A stretch of DNA of 64,000 nt. Origin: Rhodococcus spongiicola. Its GTDB lineage: Bacteria; Actinomycetota; Actinomycetes; Mycobacteriales; Mycobacteriaceae. The translations under genes were made by a program, and so were the position numbers. Position 1 is the first letter of the stretch, and each line of letters starts with the position of its first letter. Under the pieces are notes generated by a model. It saw nothing but the letters and a program-made list of their open reading frames with translations, was not told the DNA's origin and made no database searches. Positions 54,186-62,278 of the stretch are shown here, piece by piece. Where the stretch lies: assembly GCF_004011835.1 (NCBI RefSeq), contig NZ_RKLN01000003.1, forward strand, positions 496,001 to 560,000, in the 5' to 3' direction.

Positions 54186-55169
54186 TCACCCGTGCACAAG
54201 TGGTCCGAGAGTGTGTCCGGCGAGCTCGACGATTCCGGGCTGATGCCCGTTGGCGGCGAGATTGATGAAGAGCCCGTCGATTCCTGCGTCGAGCACTCGC
54301 GTCTTGACCTGATCGGCGACGTCGTCGGGGGTCCCGACGAAGTGCCGGTCGGTCGACAGGGTGCGTTCGGCCGCAGACAGCAACGACAGGTCGATACCGC
54401 GCGCCAGCAGGAACTCGTGGTGCATTTCACGGGCCTTGTCGCCGTCCTCGTCGATGAAGACGAACGCCAGGAAGCTCGTCTCGAGCGTGGAGCGGTCACG
54501 TCCGGCTTCCTCGCATCGCTGCGCCAGCGCCTCGAGCTTGCGCGGCAGTTCGGCCGCGTTCGAGACGACATTCATGTGGTCGGCATAGCGGGCCGCCAGC
54601 GCGAAGGTCTTCTTCTCGCCGCTACCACCGAGCAAGATCGGCAGGTCGTCGCGGATGCGCGGTTCGTTGATCACGTCCTCGACGTGGTACCACTTGCCGT
54701 CGAACGTGGGGCGCTCGCCGTGCAGCATCGGAGCGATGATCTGCAGCGCCTCGGCTAGCCGTGCGAACCGGTCGGTGAAGCTGCCGAACTCGAAACCCAT
54801 CTGTTCATGCTCGAGCTCGAACCACCCGGCACCGATACCCAGAACGGCGCGGCCATCGCTGACGACGTCGAGCGTGGACACCGCCTTGGCGAGCAACGCC
54901 GGGTTCCGGTAGGTGTTGCCGGTGACGAGTGCGGACAACTGGATCGACTCGGTCGCCGTGGCGATTCCCGCGAGCGCGGTGTACGCCTCGAGCATCGGCT
55001 CGTCCGGCCTCCCGAGGCCCGGCAGTTGATAGAAGTGATCCATCACCGACACCGCGTCGAACCCGGCCGCTTCCGCCTCACGAGCTTGTGCGATGACGGT
55101 CGGAAAAAGGTCGCGTACGGGCGCCGAGTAGCTGAAGTTCGGAATCTGATACCCCAGTCGAATACTCAC
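54186..55169 (-). CDS. LLM-class F420-dependent oxidoreductase
   Basis: A 327-residue luciferase-like TIM-barrel protein. VSIRLGYQIPNFSY at the start, EAAGFDAVSVMDHFYQLPGLG, VTGNTYRNPALLAKAVSTLDVVSDGRAVLGIGAGWFELEHEQMG and ILLGGSGEKKTFALAARYADHMNV are typical of the F420-dependent branch. It would transfer a hydride between F420 and an unknown substrate. The GTG at 55169 aligns with the family N-terminus, and TAGCGT lies eight bases upstream at 55178-55183. Lies between the glycosyltransferase and glpD genes on the same strand. Confidence 0.86.
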   Translation of the reverse strand: MSIRLGYQIPNFSYSAPVRDLFPTVIAQAREAEAAGFDAVSVMDHFYQLPGLGRPDEPMLEAYTALAGIATATESIQLSALVTGNTYRNPALLAKAVSTLDVVSDGRAVLGIGAGWFELEHEQMGFEFGSFTDRFARLAEALQIIAPMLHGERPTFDGKWYHVEDVINEPRIRDDLPILLGGSGEKKTFALAARYADHMNVVSNAAELPRKLEALAQRCEEAGRDRSTLETSFLAFVFIDEDGDKAREMHHEFLLARGIDLSLLSAAERTLSTDRHFVGTPDDVADQVKTRVLDAGIDGLFINLAANGHQPGIVELAGHTLGPLVHG

Positions 55170-55298
55170 GTGAACCGACGCTACGCCCGCAGCTGGATTC
55201 CCACACGACGGAACTCGTCCCGTTTCCCATCGCGTTACCCGACGGTGGGCCAATCGTCATCGCCCACCGCCGGGATCGTCACGCACAGGTGATCGAGC

Positions 55299-56810
55299 TC
55301 ATACTCCTTCGAACGCACGCTCAGCGGCCGGCAGCGCCTGCTCCCGGTCAGCGGGGACCAGTCCGATACGGGTGCGTCGGTCGAGAATGTCGTCGACGTC
55401 GATCGCACCCTCGTGGCTCACCGCGAACGCCAACTCGGCGTGGGTGACGTCGATACCGTCTGCGATCGGGGCCAGTTCGCCCGCGGCGGCGACGGCACCG
55501 GCCTCGGCGCCATACCGCGCGACCAGTGACGGCGGCAAGTCCTGCGACGGGGTCCGCGCTGCGCCGACCGCGGGCAGGTCGGTCGTCACGCACGAACGCG
55601 CGGTCAGTCCGCCCGCCTTGACGGCGGCGTCGACGGCGTCCTCCGCCATCTTGCGGTAGGTGGTGAGCTTGCCGCCGACGACGCTGATGACGCCATTCGA
55701 CGAGCGCAGCACGGCATGGTTCCGGGACAGGTCGGCCGTCTTGCCGCCGCCGGTGTCGAGGAGCGGACGAAGGCCGGCGAACGTGCCGAGCACATCGGAT
55801 CGCGTGACCGGGGTCGCGAGCGCGGTGTTGACGGTGTCGAGCAGGAAGTCGATCTCATCGTCCGACGCAACCGGTACATCCGGGATCGCGCCGTCGACGG
55901 CCTCGTCGGTCAGTCCCAGGTAGACCCGTCCGAGCTGGGACGGCAGCATGAACACGAATCGGTTCATCTCTCCCGGGATCGGAACCGTCAGCGCCGCAGT
56001 GGGATTGCCGAGCAACTCCGCCGGGAGCACCAGGTGGGTTCCGCGACTCGGCTTGAGGCGGATGTCGGGATCGACCTGCCCCGCCCATACGCCGCTCGCG
56101 TTCACCACCGAGCGGGCTCGGATCGTCATCTCCTCCCCGGTCAGTTCGTCGCGCAGCGTGGCCGAATCGCCGGTCACGTCGTACGCGCCGACGCGGGTCA
56201 GCACCGTCGCCCCGTGCGCCGCGGCAGTTCGGGCGAGGGTGACAACGAGCCGGGCATCGTCGATGAGCTGTCCGTCGTACGCGAGCAGGCCGCCGCGCAA
56301 CCCCTCCCGTCGGACCGCGGGCGCGAGTTGTTCCGCTCTGGCGGCACCGACACGCCGCGACCGTGGCAGCACCGACGATGGGGTCCCGGCCGTGATCCGC
56401 AGTGCGTCACCGGCCAGGAATCCAACCCGGACCAGTGTTTTCTCGAAGAAGCCGACCGAGGGCAACAACGGCACCAACTGCGGCATGGCGCGCACGAGAT
56501 GCGGGGCGGTGCGAGTCATGAGAATGCCACGTTCGACGGCGCTCTCCCTGGCGATCCCGACGTTGCCGGTCGCGAGGTAGCGCAGACCACCGTGGGCCAG
56601 CTTGGAACTCCAGCGACTGGTGCCGAACGCGAGGTCGTGCTTGTCGACCAGGACCGTGCGCAGCCCGCGTGACGCGGCGTCGAGCGCGGTCCCGACGCCG
56701 GTGATACCGCCACCAATCACGAGAACGTCTACGGAAGCGTGGTCGCCGAGTTCCGAAAGCTCCCGGCGGCGCCGGTCCGCGTTGAGCGCCGACTGCGAAT
56801 TGTCGTGCAC
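55299..56810 (-). CDS. glpD: Glycerol-3-phosphate dehydrogenase
   Basis: A 503-residue FAD-dependent GlpD. The dinucleotide motif VLVIGGGITGVGTALDAASRG, the family segment GTSRWSSKLAHGGLRYL, substrate residues in PSRGTHLVLP, and ISVVGGKLTTYRKMAEDAVD are present. It oxidises glycerol-3-phosphate to DHAP at the membrane, feeding the quinone pool. The GTG follows AGGAGG. It lies behind a TetR gene that diverges from operon B, so the glycerol-phosphate enzyme, regulator, flavoprotein and lipid kinase form one cluster, as around Rv2249c-Rv2252. Confidence 0.93.
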   Translation of the reverse strand: MHDNSQSALNADRRRRELSELGDHASVDVLVIGGGITGVGTALDAASRGLRTVLVDKHDLAFGTSRWSSKLAHGGLRYLATGNVGIARESAVERGILMTRTAPHLVRAMPQLVPLLPSVGFFEKTLVRVGFLAGDALRITAGTPSSVLPRSRRVGAARAEQLAPAVRREGLRGGLLAYDGQLIDDARLVVTLARTAAAHGATVLTRVGAYDVTGDSATLRDELTGEEMTIRARSVVNASGVWAGQVDPDIRLKPSRGTHLVLPAELLGNPTAALTVPIPGEMNRFVFMLPSQLGRVYLGLTDEAVDGAIPDVPVASDDEIDFLLDTVNTALATPVTRSDVLGTFAGLRPLLDTGGGKTADLSRNHAVLRSSNGVISVVGGKLTTYRKMAEDAVDAAVKAGGLTARSCVTTDLPAVGAARTPSQDLPPSLVARYGAEAGAVAAAGELAPIADGIDVTHAELAFAVSHEGAIDVDDILDRRTRIGLVPADREQALPAAERAFEGV

Positions 56811-56828
56811 TGTTCCTCCTGAATGGGG

Positions 56829-56876
56829 TTGATCGTCAGTGGAATTGATCGTCAGCGGGTTGAATCGTCGGCGGGG
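56829..56876. repeat. Imperfect 15-17-bp tandem repeat between glpD and the TetR gene
   Basis: TTGATCGTCAGTGGAA, TTGATCGTCAGCGGG, TTGAATCGTCGGCGGGG and a diverged TCGATTGTCACTG follow each other. They fill the gap after the TetR stop and before the glpD ribosome-binding site. The last unit includes the TetR stop codon. Confidence 0.75.
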
Positions 56877-56883
56877 TCGATTG

Positions 56884-57492
56884 TCACTGCGCCAGGCTCG
56901 GTGCGAGTTCGGGAGCGAGATACGAGTCGATGGCGATTTGCAGCTCGGCGCTGAGTTCGTCCGCCGGCAGCACTTCTGCCACCATCCCGGCTGATTGGAC
57001 CGTGGACTGTGCGATCAGCAGGACCATCGCCGCGATGTGGGCGGGATCACCGACGCGGATCGAGCCATCGACCTGTCCCGCCGCTACCGCAAGTGACACC
57101 CGCTCGACGATCTCGCGCTGGCTCGTCCCGAGCCGCTCGATGACATAGGTCATTATCAGATCCGGATCCGATCGCAGAATCTTCATGTACAGCGGATGCT
57201 CCCGCATCCCGGTCGCGACCTCGACCACCGCCCGCACCAACTGGATGCGCGCAGGCTCATCACCGACAATGCCAGGGATCACGACGTGGATCTCCCGGGT
57301 CAACAGGTCGGCGACCACAGCGCGGGTGTCCGGCCAGCGACGGTAGACGGTTGGCCGGCTCACACCGGCGCGACGGGCAACCTCCGCGAGCGTCGTGCGA
57401 CGGAGGCCGAAGTCCAGCACGCACGAGCGTGCCGCGTCGAGGATGAGGTCATCGACGGTAGACTGATCGGAACCCTCGTTACAACTAGACAT
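56884..57492 (-). CDS. TetR family regulator
   Basis: A 202-residue TetR protein. The N-terminal HTH is TTLAEVARRAGVSRPTVYRRWPDTRAVVADLL. The C-terminal ligand domain is helical (residues about 75-195) without a recognised ligand signature. Its ATG is only 20 bases from the operon B ATG, and this gap is almost entirely the 16-bp element shared with operon A. Autoregulation and control of both flavoprotein/lipid-kinase operons are the natural inference. glpD lies downstream on the same strand. Confidence 0.88.
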   Translation of the reverse strand: MSSCNEGSDQSTVDDLILDAARSCVLDFGLRRTTLAEVARRAGVSRPTVYRRWPDTRAVVADLLTREIHVVIPGIVGDEPARIQLVRAVVEVATGMREHPLYMKILRSDPDLIMTYVIERLGTSQREIVERVSLAVAAGQVDGSIRVGDPAHIAAMVLLIAQSTVQSAGMVAEVLPADELSAELQIAIDSYLAPELAPSLAQ

Positions 57493-57496
57493 CGTA

Positions 57497-57512
57497 TGTA
57501 ACACTGTAACGC
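57497..57512. promoter_or_regulatory. Shared operator-like element at the TetR/operon B divergence
   Basis: TGTAACACTGTAACGC abuts the operon B ATG at 57513 and starts 4 bases from the TetR ATG. It is 14/16 identical to the element before operon A. A single protein bound here would cover both starts. Confidence 0.65.
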
Positions 57513-59144
57513 ATGTCCGAAGCATTCGTCCCTGAGTTCCCCGCCATCGAGGCGCCCACCATGGAGTGGGACGCCTGGGGCGTCGGCGAGTCCCGCCGTG
57601 AGCTGTCACCGCAAATCAAGTCGCTACTCCAACAAGCCCTGGGTGTGTCGGAAGAGCAGTCCGCGCCGCCCACCGAAGCCAACACGACCCTGCGTGAGAG
57701 CACGCTGGGCACCTCGCTCATCGGTTCGCTCGAGGACCTCCTCGGCGCCGACAATGTCCGCACCGACGCCGCGACGCGACTGCGTCACGCCGGCGGCAAG
57801 AGTACCCCGGACCTGCTGCGCCGCAGGTCGACCGGAGAGCAGGATGCACCCGATGCTGTGCTGCTGCCCGGCACGCATGACGAGGTGCAGGCACTGCTGC
57901 AATTGTGTGCGGCCGAAGGCATCGCCGTGGTGCCCTTCGGTGGCGGCACCAGCGTCGTCGGCGGCGTGGATCCGACGCGGGGCCGTTTCGGATCCGTCGT
58001 CGCAATCGACCTGCGCCGACTCAATGCCCTCGTCAGCCTCGACCCGGTGTCGGGTATCGCAACCCTTCAGGCGGGAGCAACAGGCCCGCAGGCCGAGCAA
58101 CTACTGGGCGAGCACGGACTCTCCCTCGGACACTTCCCGCAGAGCTTCCAGTTCGCGACCATCGGAGGCTTCGCAGCCACCCGGTCGTCGGGACAGGCCT
58201 CGGCAGGCTACGGTCGCTTCGACGACATGGTCGAGTCCCTTCGAGTCGCGACACCTTCGGGCACAATCGATCTCGGTCGCGGTCCCGCGTCGGCAGCCGG
58301 ACCGGATCTGCGTGAGCTGTTCGTCGGTTCCGAGGGCACACTCGGAATCATCACCGAGGTCGGTGTGCGGGTGCACCCGGTCCCGGAGCGCACTCTGTAC
58401 CAGGCGTGGTCCTTCCCCGACTTCGAGACCGGCGCCGCGGCGCTGCGAGCGGCGGCACAGTCCGGTTCGGCGCCGACGGTGATGCGTCTGTCGGACGAGG
58501 CCGAGACCGGCCTCAACCTCGCCCTCGCCGGCAACATCGGCGGCGACAGCCCGGCGGCATCCGGATGCCTGGCGATCACGACGTTCGAAGGCACCGACGC
58601 GCACGCCCAGGCCCGCTACAACGAGGTAATCGCTCTGCTCGCCGCTGCCGGGGGTAGCGCTCTGGGTGAGGCACCTGCCGAGGCTTGGGAGCACGGCCGC
58701 TACGATGCTCCGTACCTTCGCGACGCCCTGCTGAACGCCGGTGCGATCGTCGAAACCCTCGAAACCGCGACGACCTGGTCGAATCTCGCGAACCTCAAGA
58801 GTTCCGTCACGACTGCGCTGACCGAATCGCTTACCGCCCAGGGCACTCCGGCGATCGTGATGTGCCACATCTCGCACACCTACCCGACGGGTGCCTCGCT
58901 GTACTTCACCGTTGCGTGCGCCCAGGCCGCCGACCCGCTGTCGCAGTGGATGGCTGCCAAGCGCGCCGCGGGAGATGCGATCGTCGCCGCGGGTGGCACT
59001 ATCACCCATCACCACGCCGTCGGCCGCGACCACCGTCCATGGATGGAGAGCGAGGTGGGTGAACTCGGCGCACGGGTCCTGCGCGCAGTCAAGGACGCAA
59101 TCGACCCCTCCGGAATCCTCAACCCTGGCAAGCTGATCCCATGA
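57513..59144 (+). CDS. FAD-linked oxidase, alkyl-DHAP-synthase-like (operon B, Rv2251-like)
   Basis: A 543-residue flavoprotein, collinear with the operon A protein along its whole length. FAD segments are VLLPGTHDEVQALL, VVPFGGGTSVVGG and GHFPQSFQFATIGGFAATRSSGQ. The AGPS-type triple His is THHHAVG (499-501) and the end is IDPSGILNPGKLIP. The mycobacterial equivalent is annotated as alkyl-DHAP synthase. An alkyl transfer or a redox reaction on a glycerol-phosphate derivative is plausible, given glpD in the same cluster, but actinobacteria are not generally known for ether lipids. The stop overlaps the kinase start by 4 bases. Confidence 0.84.
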   Translation: MSEAFVPEFPAIEAPTMEWDAWGVGESRRELSPQIKSLLQQALGVSEEQSAPPTEANTTLRESTLGTSLIGSLEDLLGADNVRTDAATRLRHAGGKSTPDLLRRRSTGEQDAPDAVLLPGTHDEVQALLQLCAAEGIAVVPFGGGTSVVGGVDPTRGRFGSVVAIDLRRLNALVSLDPVSGIATLQAGATGPQAEQLLGEHGLSLGHFPQSFQFATIGGFAATRSSGQASAGYGRFDDMVESLRVATPSGTIDLGRGPASAAGPDLRELFVGSEGTLGIITEVGVRVHPVPERTLYQAWSFPDFETGAAALRAAAQSGSAPTVMRLSDEAETGLNLALAGNIGGDSPAASGCLAITTFEGTDAHAQARYNEVIALLAAAGGSALGEAPAEAWEHGRYDAPYLRDALLNAGAIVETLETATTWSNLANLKSSVTTALTESLTAQGTPAIVMCHISHTYPTGASLYFTVACAQAADPLSQWMAAKRAAGDAIVAAGGTITHHHAVGRDHRPWMESEVGELGARVLRAVKDAIDPSGILNPGKLIP

Positions 59145-60064
59145 CGAAGTCGGTTTCTGTCCTCACCAATCCCACCGCAGGCGGCGGGAGCGCGCCCGCC
59201 GCTGCTGCCGCCGCCATCGCTCGCCTGCGGGAGCGCGGCGTCACGGTCACCGAGATCGAGGGCCGCGACGCCGAGGAGGCCCTGGAGTTGGCCCGCAAGG
59301 CCGTCGCCGCCGGCACCGACGCGCTTGTCGTCGCCGGCGGCGACGGATTGGTCAGCATTGCGTGGCAGGCGCTGGCAGAGACCGGGACCCCGCTCGGCAT
59401 CATTCCCGGCGGCACCGGCAATGACCACGCCCGGCTGTTCCACATCCCGGTGGGCGACCCGGTCGCGGCCGCCGACATCGTGGTCGACGGCCAGATCGCC
59501 ACCATCGACCTGGCCCGAGCCGGAGAACGCTGGTTCGGCACCGTCTTGTCGAGCGGGTTCGACGCCCTGGCCACCGACCGAGCCAATCGGATGGGATGGC
59601 CGCAGGGGCCGCTGCGCTACTACATCGCGATGTTGGTCGAATTGGCTCAGCTGAAGCCGATCCCGTACCGGATCACCCTCGACGACCGCACGATCGAAGT
59701 CGACGCGACGATGGTGACGGTCGGCAACGGCACCTCGTACGGCGGAGGGATGCTCATCACCCCGAACGCCAAGCTCGACGACGGTCTGCTCGACATCACC
59801 GTCGTGGGATCGCACGGACGGTTCAAACTCGTGCGCCTGTTCCCCACGGTGTACAAGGGCACGCACGTCGAGCTCGATGAGGTGCAGACCTACCGCACCC
59901 GCAAACTCCGATTGGAAGCGTCAATTCCGGGTCGCTCCGTCCACTCCGTCCGCGACGCGCCCGTCACGTCATACGCCGACGGCGAGTTCGTGGGGCAACT
60001 TCCGATCGAAGTCGAGGCCGTGCCCGGGGCGGGACGGGTCATCGTCAGCGAACCGCTGCAATAG
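59141..60064 (+). CDS. Diacylglycerol/lipid kinase, DagK type (operon B, Rv2252-like)
   Basis: A 307-residue lipid kinase with LVVAGGDGLVSIAWQ and IPGGTGNDHARLFHIP for nucleotide binding and GNGTSYGGGMLITPNAKLDDGLLDI in the C-terminal domain. It is a paralogue of the operon A kinase, with an insertion (about 10 residues) near the C-terminus. The orthologous Rv2252 enzyme makes phosphatidic acid used for phosphatidylinositol mannosides. The ATG overlaps the flavoprotein stop. It is convergent with a PIG-L gene three bases away. Confidence 0.88.
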   Translation: MTKSVSVLTNPTAGGGSAPAAAAAAIARLRERGVTVTEIEGRDAEEALELARKAVAAGTDALVVAGGDGLVSIAWQALAETGTPLGIIPGGTGNDHARLFHIPVGDPVAAADIVVDGQIATIDLARAGERWFGTVLSSGFDALATDRANRMGWPQGPLRYYIAMLVELAQLKPIPYRITLDDRTIEVDATMVTVGNGTSYGGGMLITPNAKLDDGLLDITVVGSHGRFKLVRLFPTVYKGTHVELDEVQTYRTRKLRLEASIPGRSVHSVRDAPVTSYADGEFVGQLPIEVEAVPGAGRVIVSEPLQ

Positions 60065-60067
60065 CGG

Positions 60068-60781
60068 TCAGCCGCCGAAGACGTACAACTCGAAGCCGAC
60101 GGCTCGCTCAGCGTCGAACCCAGGCTTGGGCCCGGTGGACATCTCGATCTGCCGGGCCGCCTGGTCCAGGACGGGTTCGTCGCTGAGCGCCTCGAGATAC
60201 GCACTGTGCTCACACAGGGACTCGACGGCCCGTTCGACCGTCGCAGTGACGTCGACGGCATGTGTGAGGCCCATCAGCACGTTGACCGCAACCCACCGCA
60301 CACCCGTCCATGGCGGCTCCGTGAGTTCGGCGAAGATCCACTCGTTTGCAGCGTCGGCGACGGCGTCGAGCACTGCGAGCCCGACGGCCCGGTGATCGGC
60401 GCTGTTGAGGAAGCCCGGACCCCACGTCTCACGATGGTTCATCGTGACGATCATCTCCGGCCGGTGCAGCCGGATCACGCGCGCGAGATCCCGCCGCAGG
60501 TCGGGCCCGTGTTCGATTCGGCCATCGGGGTAGCCGAGAAACTCGACCTTCGACACCCCGACGGCGGCGGCGGAGCGACGCTCCTCGGTCTCGCGAAGCG
60601 GCCCGCAATGCCGGGGGTGTAGGCCCTCGATCCCTGCCTCGCCACTCGTGACCAGGACGTACCGAATGTCCTTGCCCTGACCGGTCCATCGGGCCACAGC
60701 GGCGGCGGAACCGTACTCGATGTCGTCGGGGTGGGCGGCGATCACCAGCCCTCGCTGCCAGTCCTCGGGGATCGACTCCAT
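60068..60781 (-). CDS. PIG-L family N-acetylglucosamine deacetylase-like
   Basis: A 237-residue PIG-L/LmbE zinc hydrolase. The metal and catalytic motif AAHPDDIEYGSAA is near the N-terminus. MNHRETWGPGFLNSADHRAVGLAVLDAV supplies the second metal ligands (HxxH-type). Relatives deacetylate GlcNAc conjugates such as GlcNAc-inositol or mycothiol adducts (MshB, Mca) or lipid-linked sugars. Which one cannot be decided. The close 3' position to operon B is convergent, so no operon link. Confidence 0.87.
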   Translation of the reverse strand: MESIPEDWQRGLVIAAHPDDIEYGSAAAVARWTGQGKDIRYVLVTSGEAGIEGLHPRHCGPLRETEERRSAAAVGVSKVEFLGYPDGRIEHGPDLRRDLARVIRLHRPEMIVTMNHRETWGPGFLNSADHRAVGLAVLDAVADAANEWIFAELTEPPWTGVRWVAVNVLMGLTHAVDVTATVERAVESLCEHSAYLEALSDEPVLDQAARQIEMSTGPKPGFDAERAVGFELYVFGG

Positions 60782-60886
60782 GACATCAGCATGCCCCTAC
60801 GGACCGCCTTCTCGGGGGCCGACACTCGGACATCGATCCAGCAGGGCAGCGCCGCCAGGACGGGATCGAGCCGACCTCAGGACACT

Positions 60887-60930
60887 GAGGGTGATGGTCG
60901 AAGCCAAGTTGGCATTCGACCATCACCCTC
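60887..60930. terminator. Perfect 16-bp hairpin downstream of the small membrane gene
   Basis: Arms 60887-60902 (GAGGGTGATGGTCGAA) and 60915-60930 are complementary around a 12-base loop whose GCCAA and TTGGC can also pair. A smaller CCTCAG/CTGAGG hairpin adjoins it. Likely the end of the clgR-psp transcript. The rest of 60782-61007 shows no gene. Confidence 0.6.
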
Positions 60931-61007
60931 GAGTTCCTGCTCCGACGAGCGTCAACCGACGCTCTGCAGCATCTGGCGCCCGGCATCTAACGACCCGGCA
61001 TCTCCCG

Positions 61008-61193
61008 CTAGAACCTGGTCTTGTCCCTGCCGCGCGAGCTGTGCGAACTACCCGACTTGGCCTTGAACAGCATGTACAGGCCGAAGACGATCGCGCTCAC
61101 CACGAGGATCCAGAACAACCCCTTCACCAGGATCCCGATCAGCCAGAGCGCGATCCAGACCAGCGCCACGATGCCGACAATCTTCCAGAACAC
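61008..61193 (-). CDS. 61-residue membrane protein at the PspN position
   Basis: A 61-residue protein with two hydrophobic spans (IVGIVALVWIALWLIGILV and GLFWILVVSAIVFGLYMLF) and a short basic tail. GTG start with AGGAGG six bases upstream, so translation is well supported. It is the last gene on the strand of clgR-pspA-pspM-like, 175 bases after the latter, where mycobacteria have Rv2742c (PspN). It does not resemble that protein in size. A small bilayer protein in an envelope-stress operon recalls PspB/PspG-type helpers, by analogy only. Confidence 0.75.
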   Translation of the reverse strand: MFWKIVGIVALVWIALWLIGILVKGLFWILVVSAIVFGLYMLFKAKSGSSHSSRGRDKTRF

Positions 61194-61368
61194 GATGTCC
61201 TCCTGTTTGGGTGCTCACCGCCGATCCTACCGACCGCCGACACCTCGATCGTGGCATGCGACGGACAGCAAATCACCAGCTCACTGGCAAAATCAGGGAA
61301 AGATGGGGGTTCACCCTGAGCCTCTCACCGTGCCGCTGACCGCGATCGCGCAGCACCGCTACCGAATC

Positions 61369-62232
61369 TCAGCGGAATCGACGATCGATCTCGTTCACCT
61401 CGCCGAGCGCCTGGGCCCAGCCTAGGAGCCGGTCGGACGCCGACTGCAGGTCCTCCTGCTGCTGATCGGACAGCGCCTGCGACGACTGCGACGACTCCGT
61501 CATCCTCGCCGCTGCGGTGACGAGGCCCTCGTACTGGGCGACGCCGTCGCCGAGCTGGCCGATCGCAGCTTGAATCGATCGTTCGAGATGCGTCGCTGCG
61601 GCAGCCGTCCCACGGCCGGCGCTCTCCATCGCCACGACGTCGGCGGCAACCGCGCGCAGTGCGGTAGAAGCCGAACGCGCCGTCTCGGCCGTGCGATCAA
61701 GCTCCGCGGCGTCCACATTCGCCGACCGGCTGAGAACACCCAGCAGCTGGTGGAGACTGCTCTCGGAGTGCGCAAGCCGCTCCATCGGCCCGCGAGATGC
61801 CGAACCAACCGGCGGCAATGGCTGTCGAGACGGCGCCGCGGGCGGCAATGGGATCGCGGTGAGGCGACGGTAGGCCCCAACCGCTGCCACCGCCGGAATA
61901 GCGAACAGAGCCGCGGCGCCACCGGTCGCGACCATCGTCCAGTCGGGAGCTGACGCGGCCGCGAGTGACGCGGTTGCGACGGCGCTCGCCCCGGACGCGA
62001 TTCCGAACCTGGCTGCGTGCTTGCGGGCGCGTCGGCGCTTGCGGAGCATGCGTTCGCGAGGGTCGGTCCAACGGCGCATCGTGTCGGCGACGGTACCGCC
62101 GACATCGCGAAAAACCGACTGCGCGGTATCCAGCGCCGACGCCGCACTCGCGGCGAACCCGGTCCCGTCCCCGAAGACGGAGCCGGTCGGCCGGGAATTC
62201 TTCCCGGGCCGACCGCCTCTCGTGCCACTCAT
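61369..62232 (-). CDS. PspM-like membrane protein (Rv2743c-like)
   Basis: A 287-residue protein. A basic, Gly/Arg-rich N-terminus is followed by two adjacent membrane segments (FGIASGASAVATASLAAAS and TMVATGGAAALFAIPAVAAVGAY, about residues 75-120) and a C-terminal helical, coiled-coil-like domain (ESSLHQLLGVLSRSANVDAAELDRTAETARSAS onward). In mycobacteria PspM anchors PspA at the membrane and with ClgR forms the envelope-stress circuit. It starts 46 bases after the pspA stop on the same strand. Confidence 0.85.
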   Translation of the reverse strand: MSGTRGGRPGKNSRPTGSVFGDGTGFAASAASALDTAQSVFRDVGGTVADTMRRWTDPRERMLRKRRRARKHAARFGIASGASAVATASLAAASAPDWTMVATGGAAALFAIPAVAAVGAYRRLTAIPLPPAAPSRQPLPPVGSASRGPMERLAHSESSLHQLLGVLSRSANVDAAELDRTAETARSASTALRAVAADVVAMESAGRGTAAAATHLERSIQAAIGQLGDGVAQYEGLVTAAARMTESSQSSQALSDQQQEDLQSASDRLLGWAQALGEVNEIDRRFR

Positions 62233-62278
62233 CGAACCGTCTCCGTGTTCGCCGGACCTTGCCTACTGTGCGCCTTAC

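Noticed and set aside
61021-61425. Plus-strand frame of 134 codons opposite the small membrane gene
   Set aside because: It has no start signal and is antisense to a well-supported gene with an ideal ribosome-binding site.
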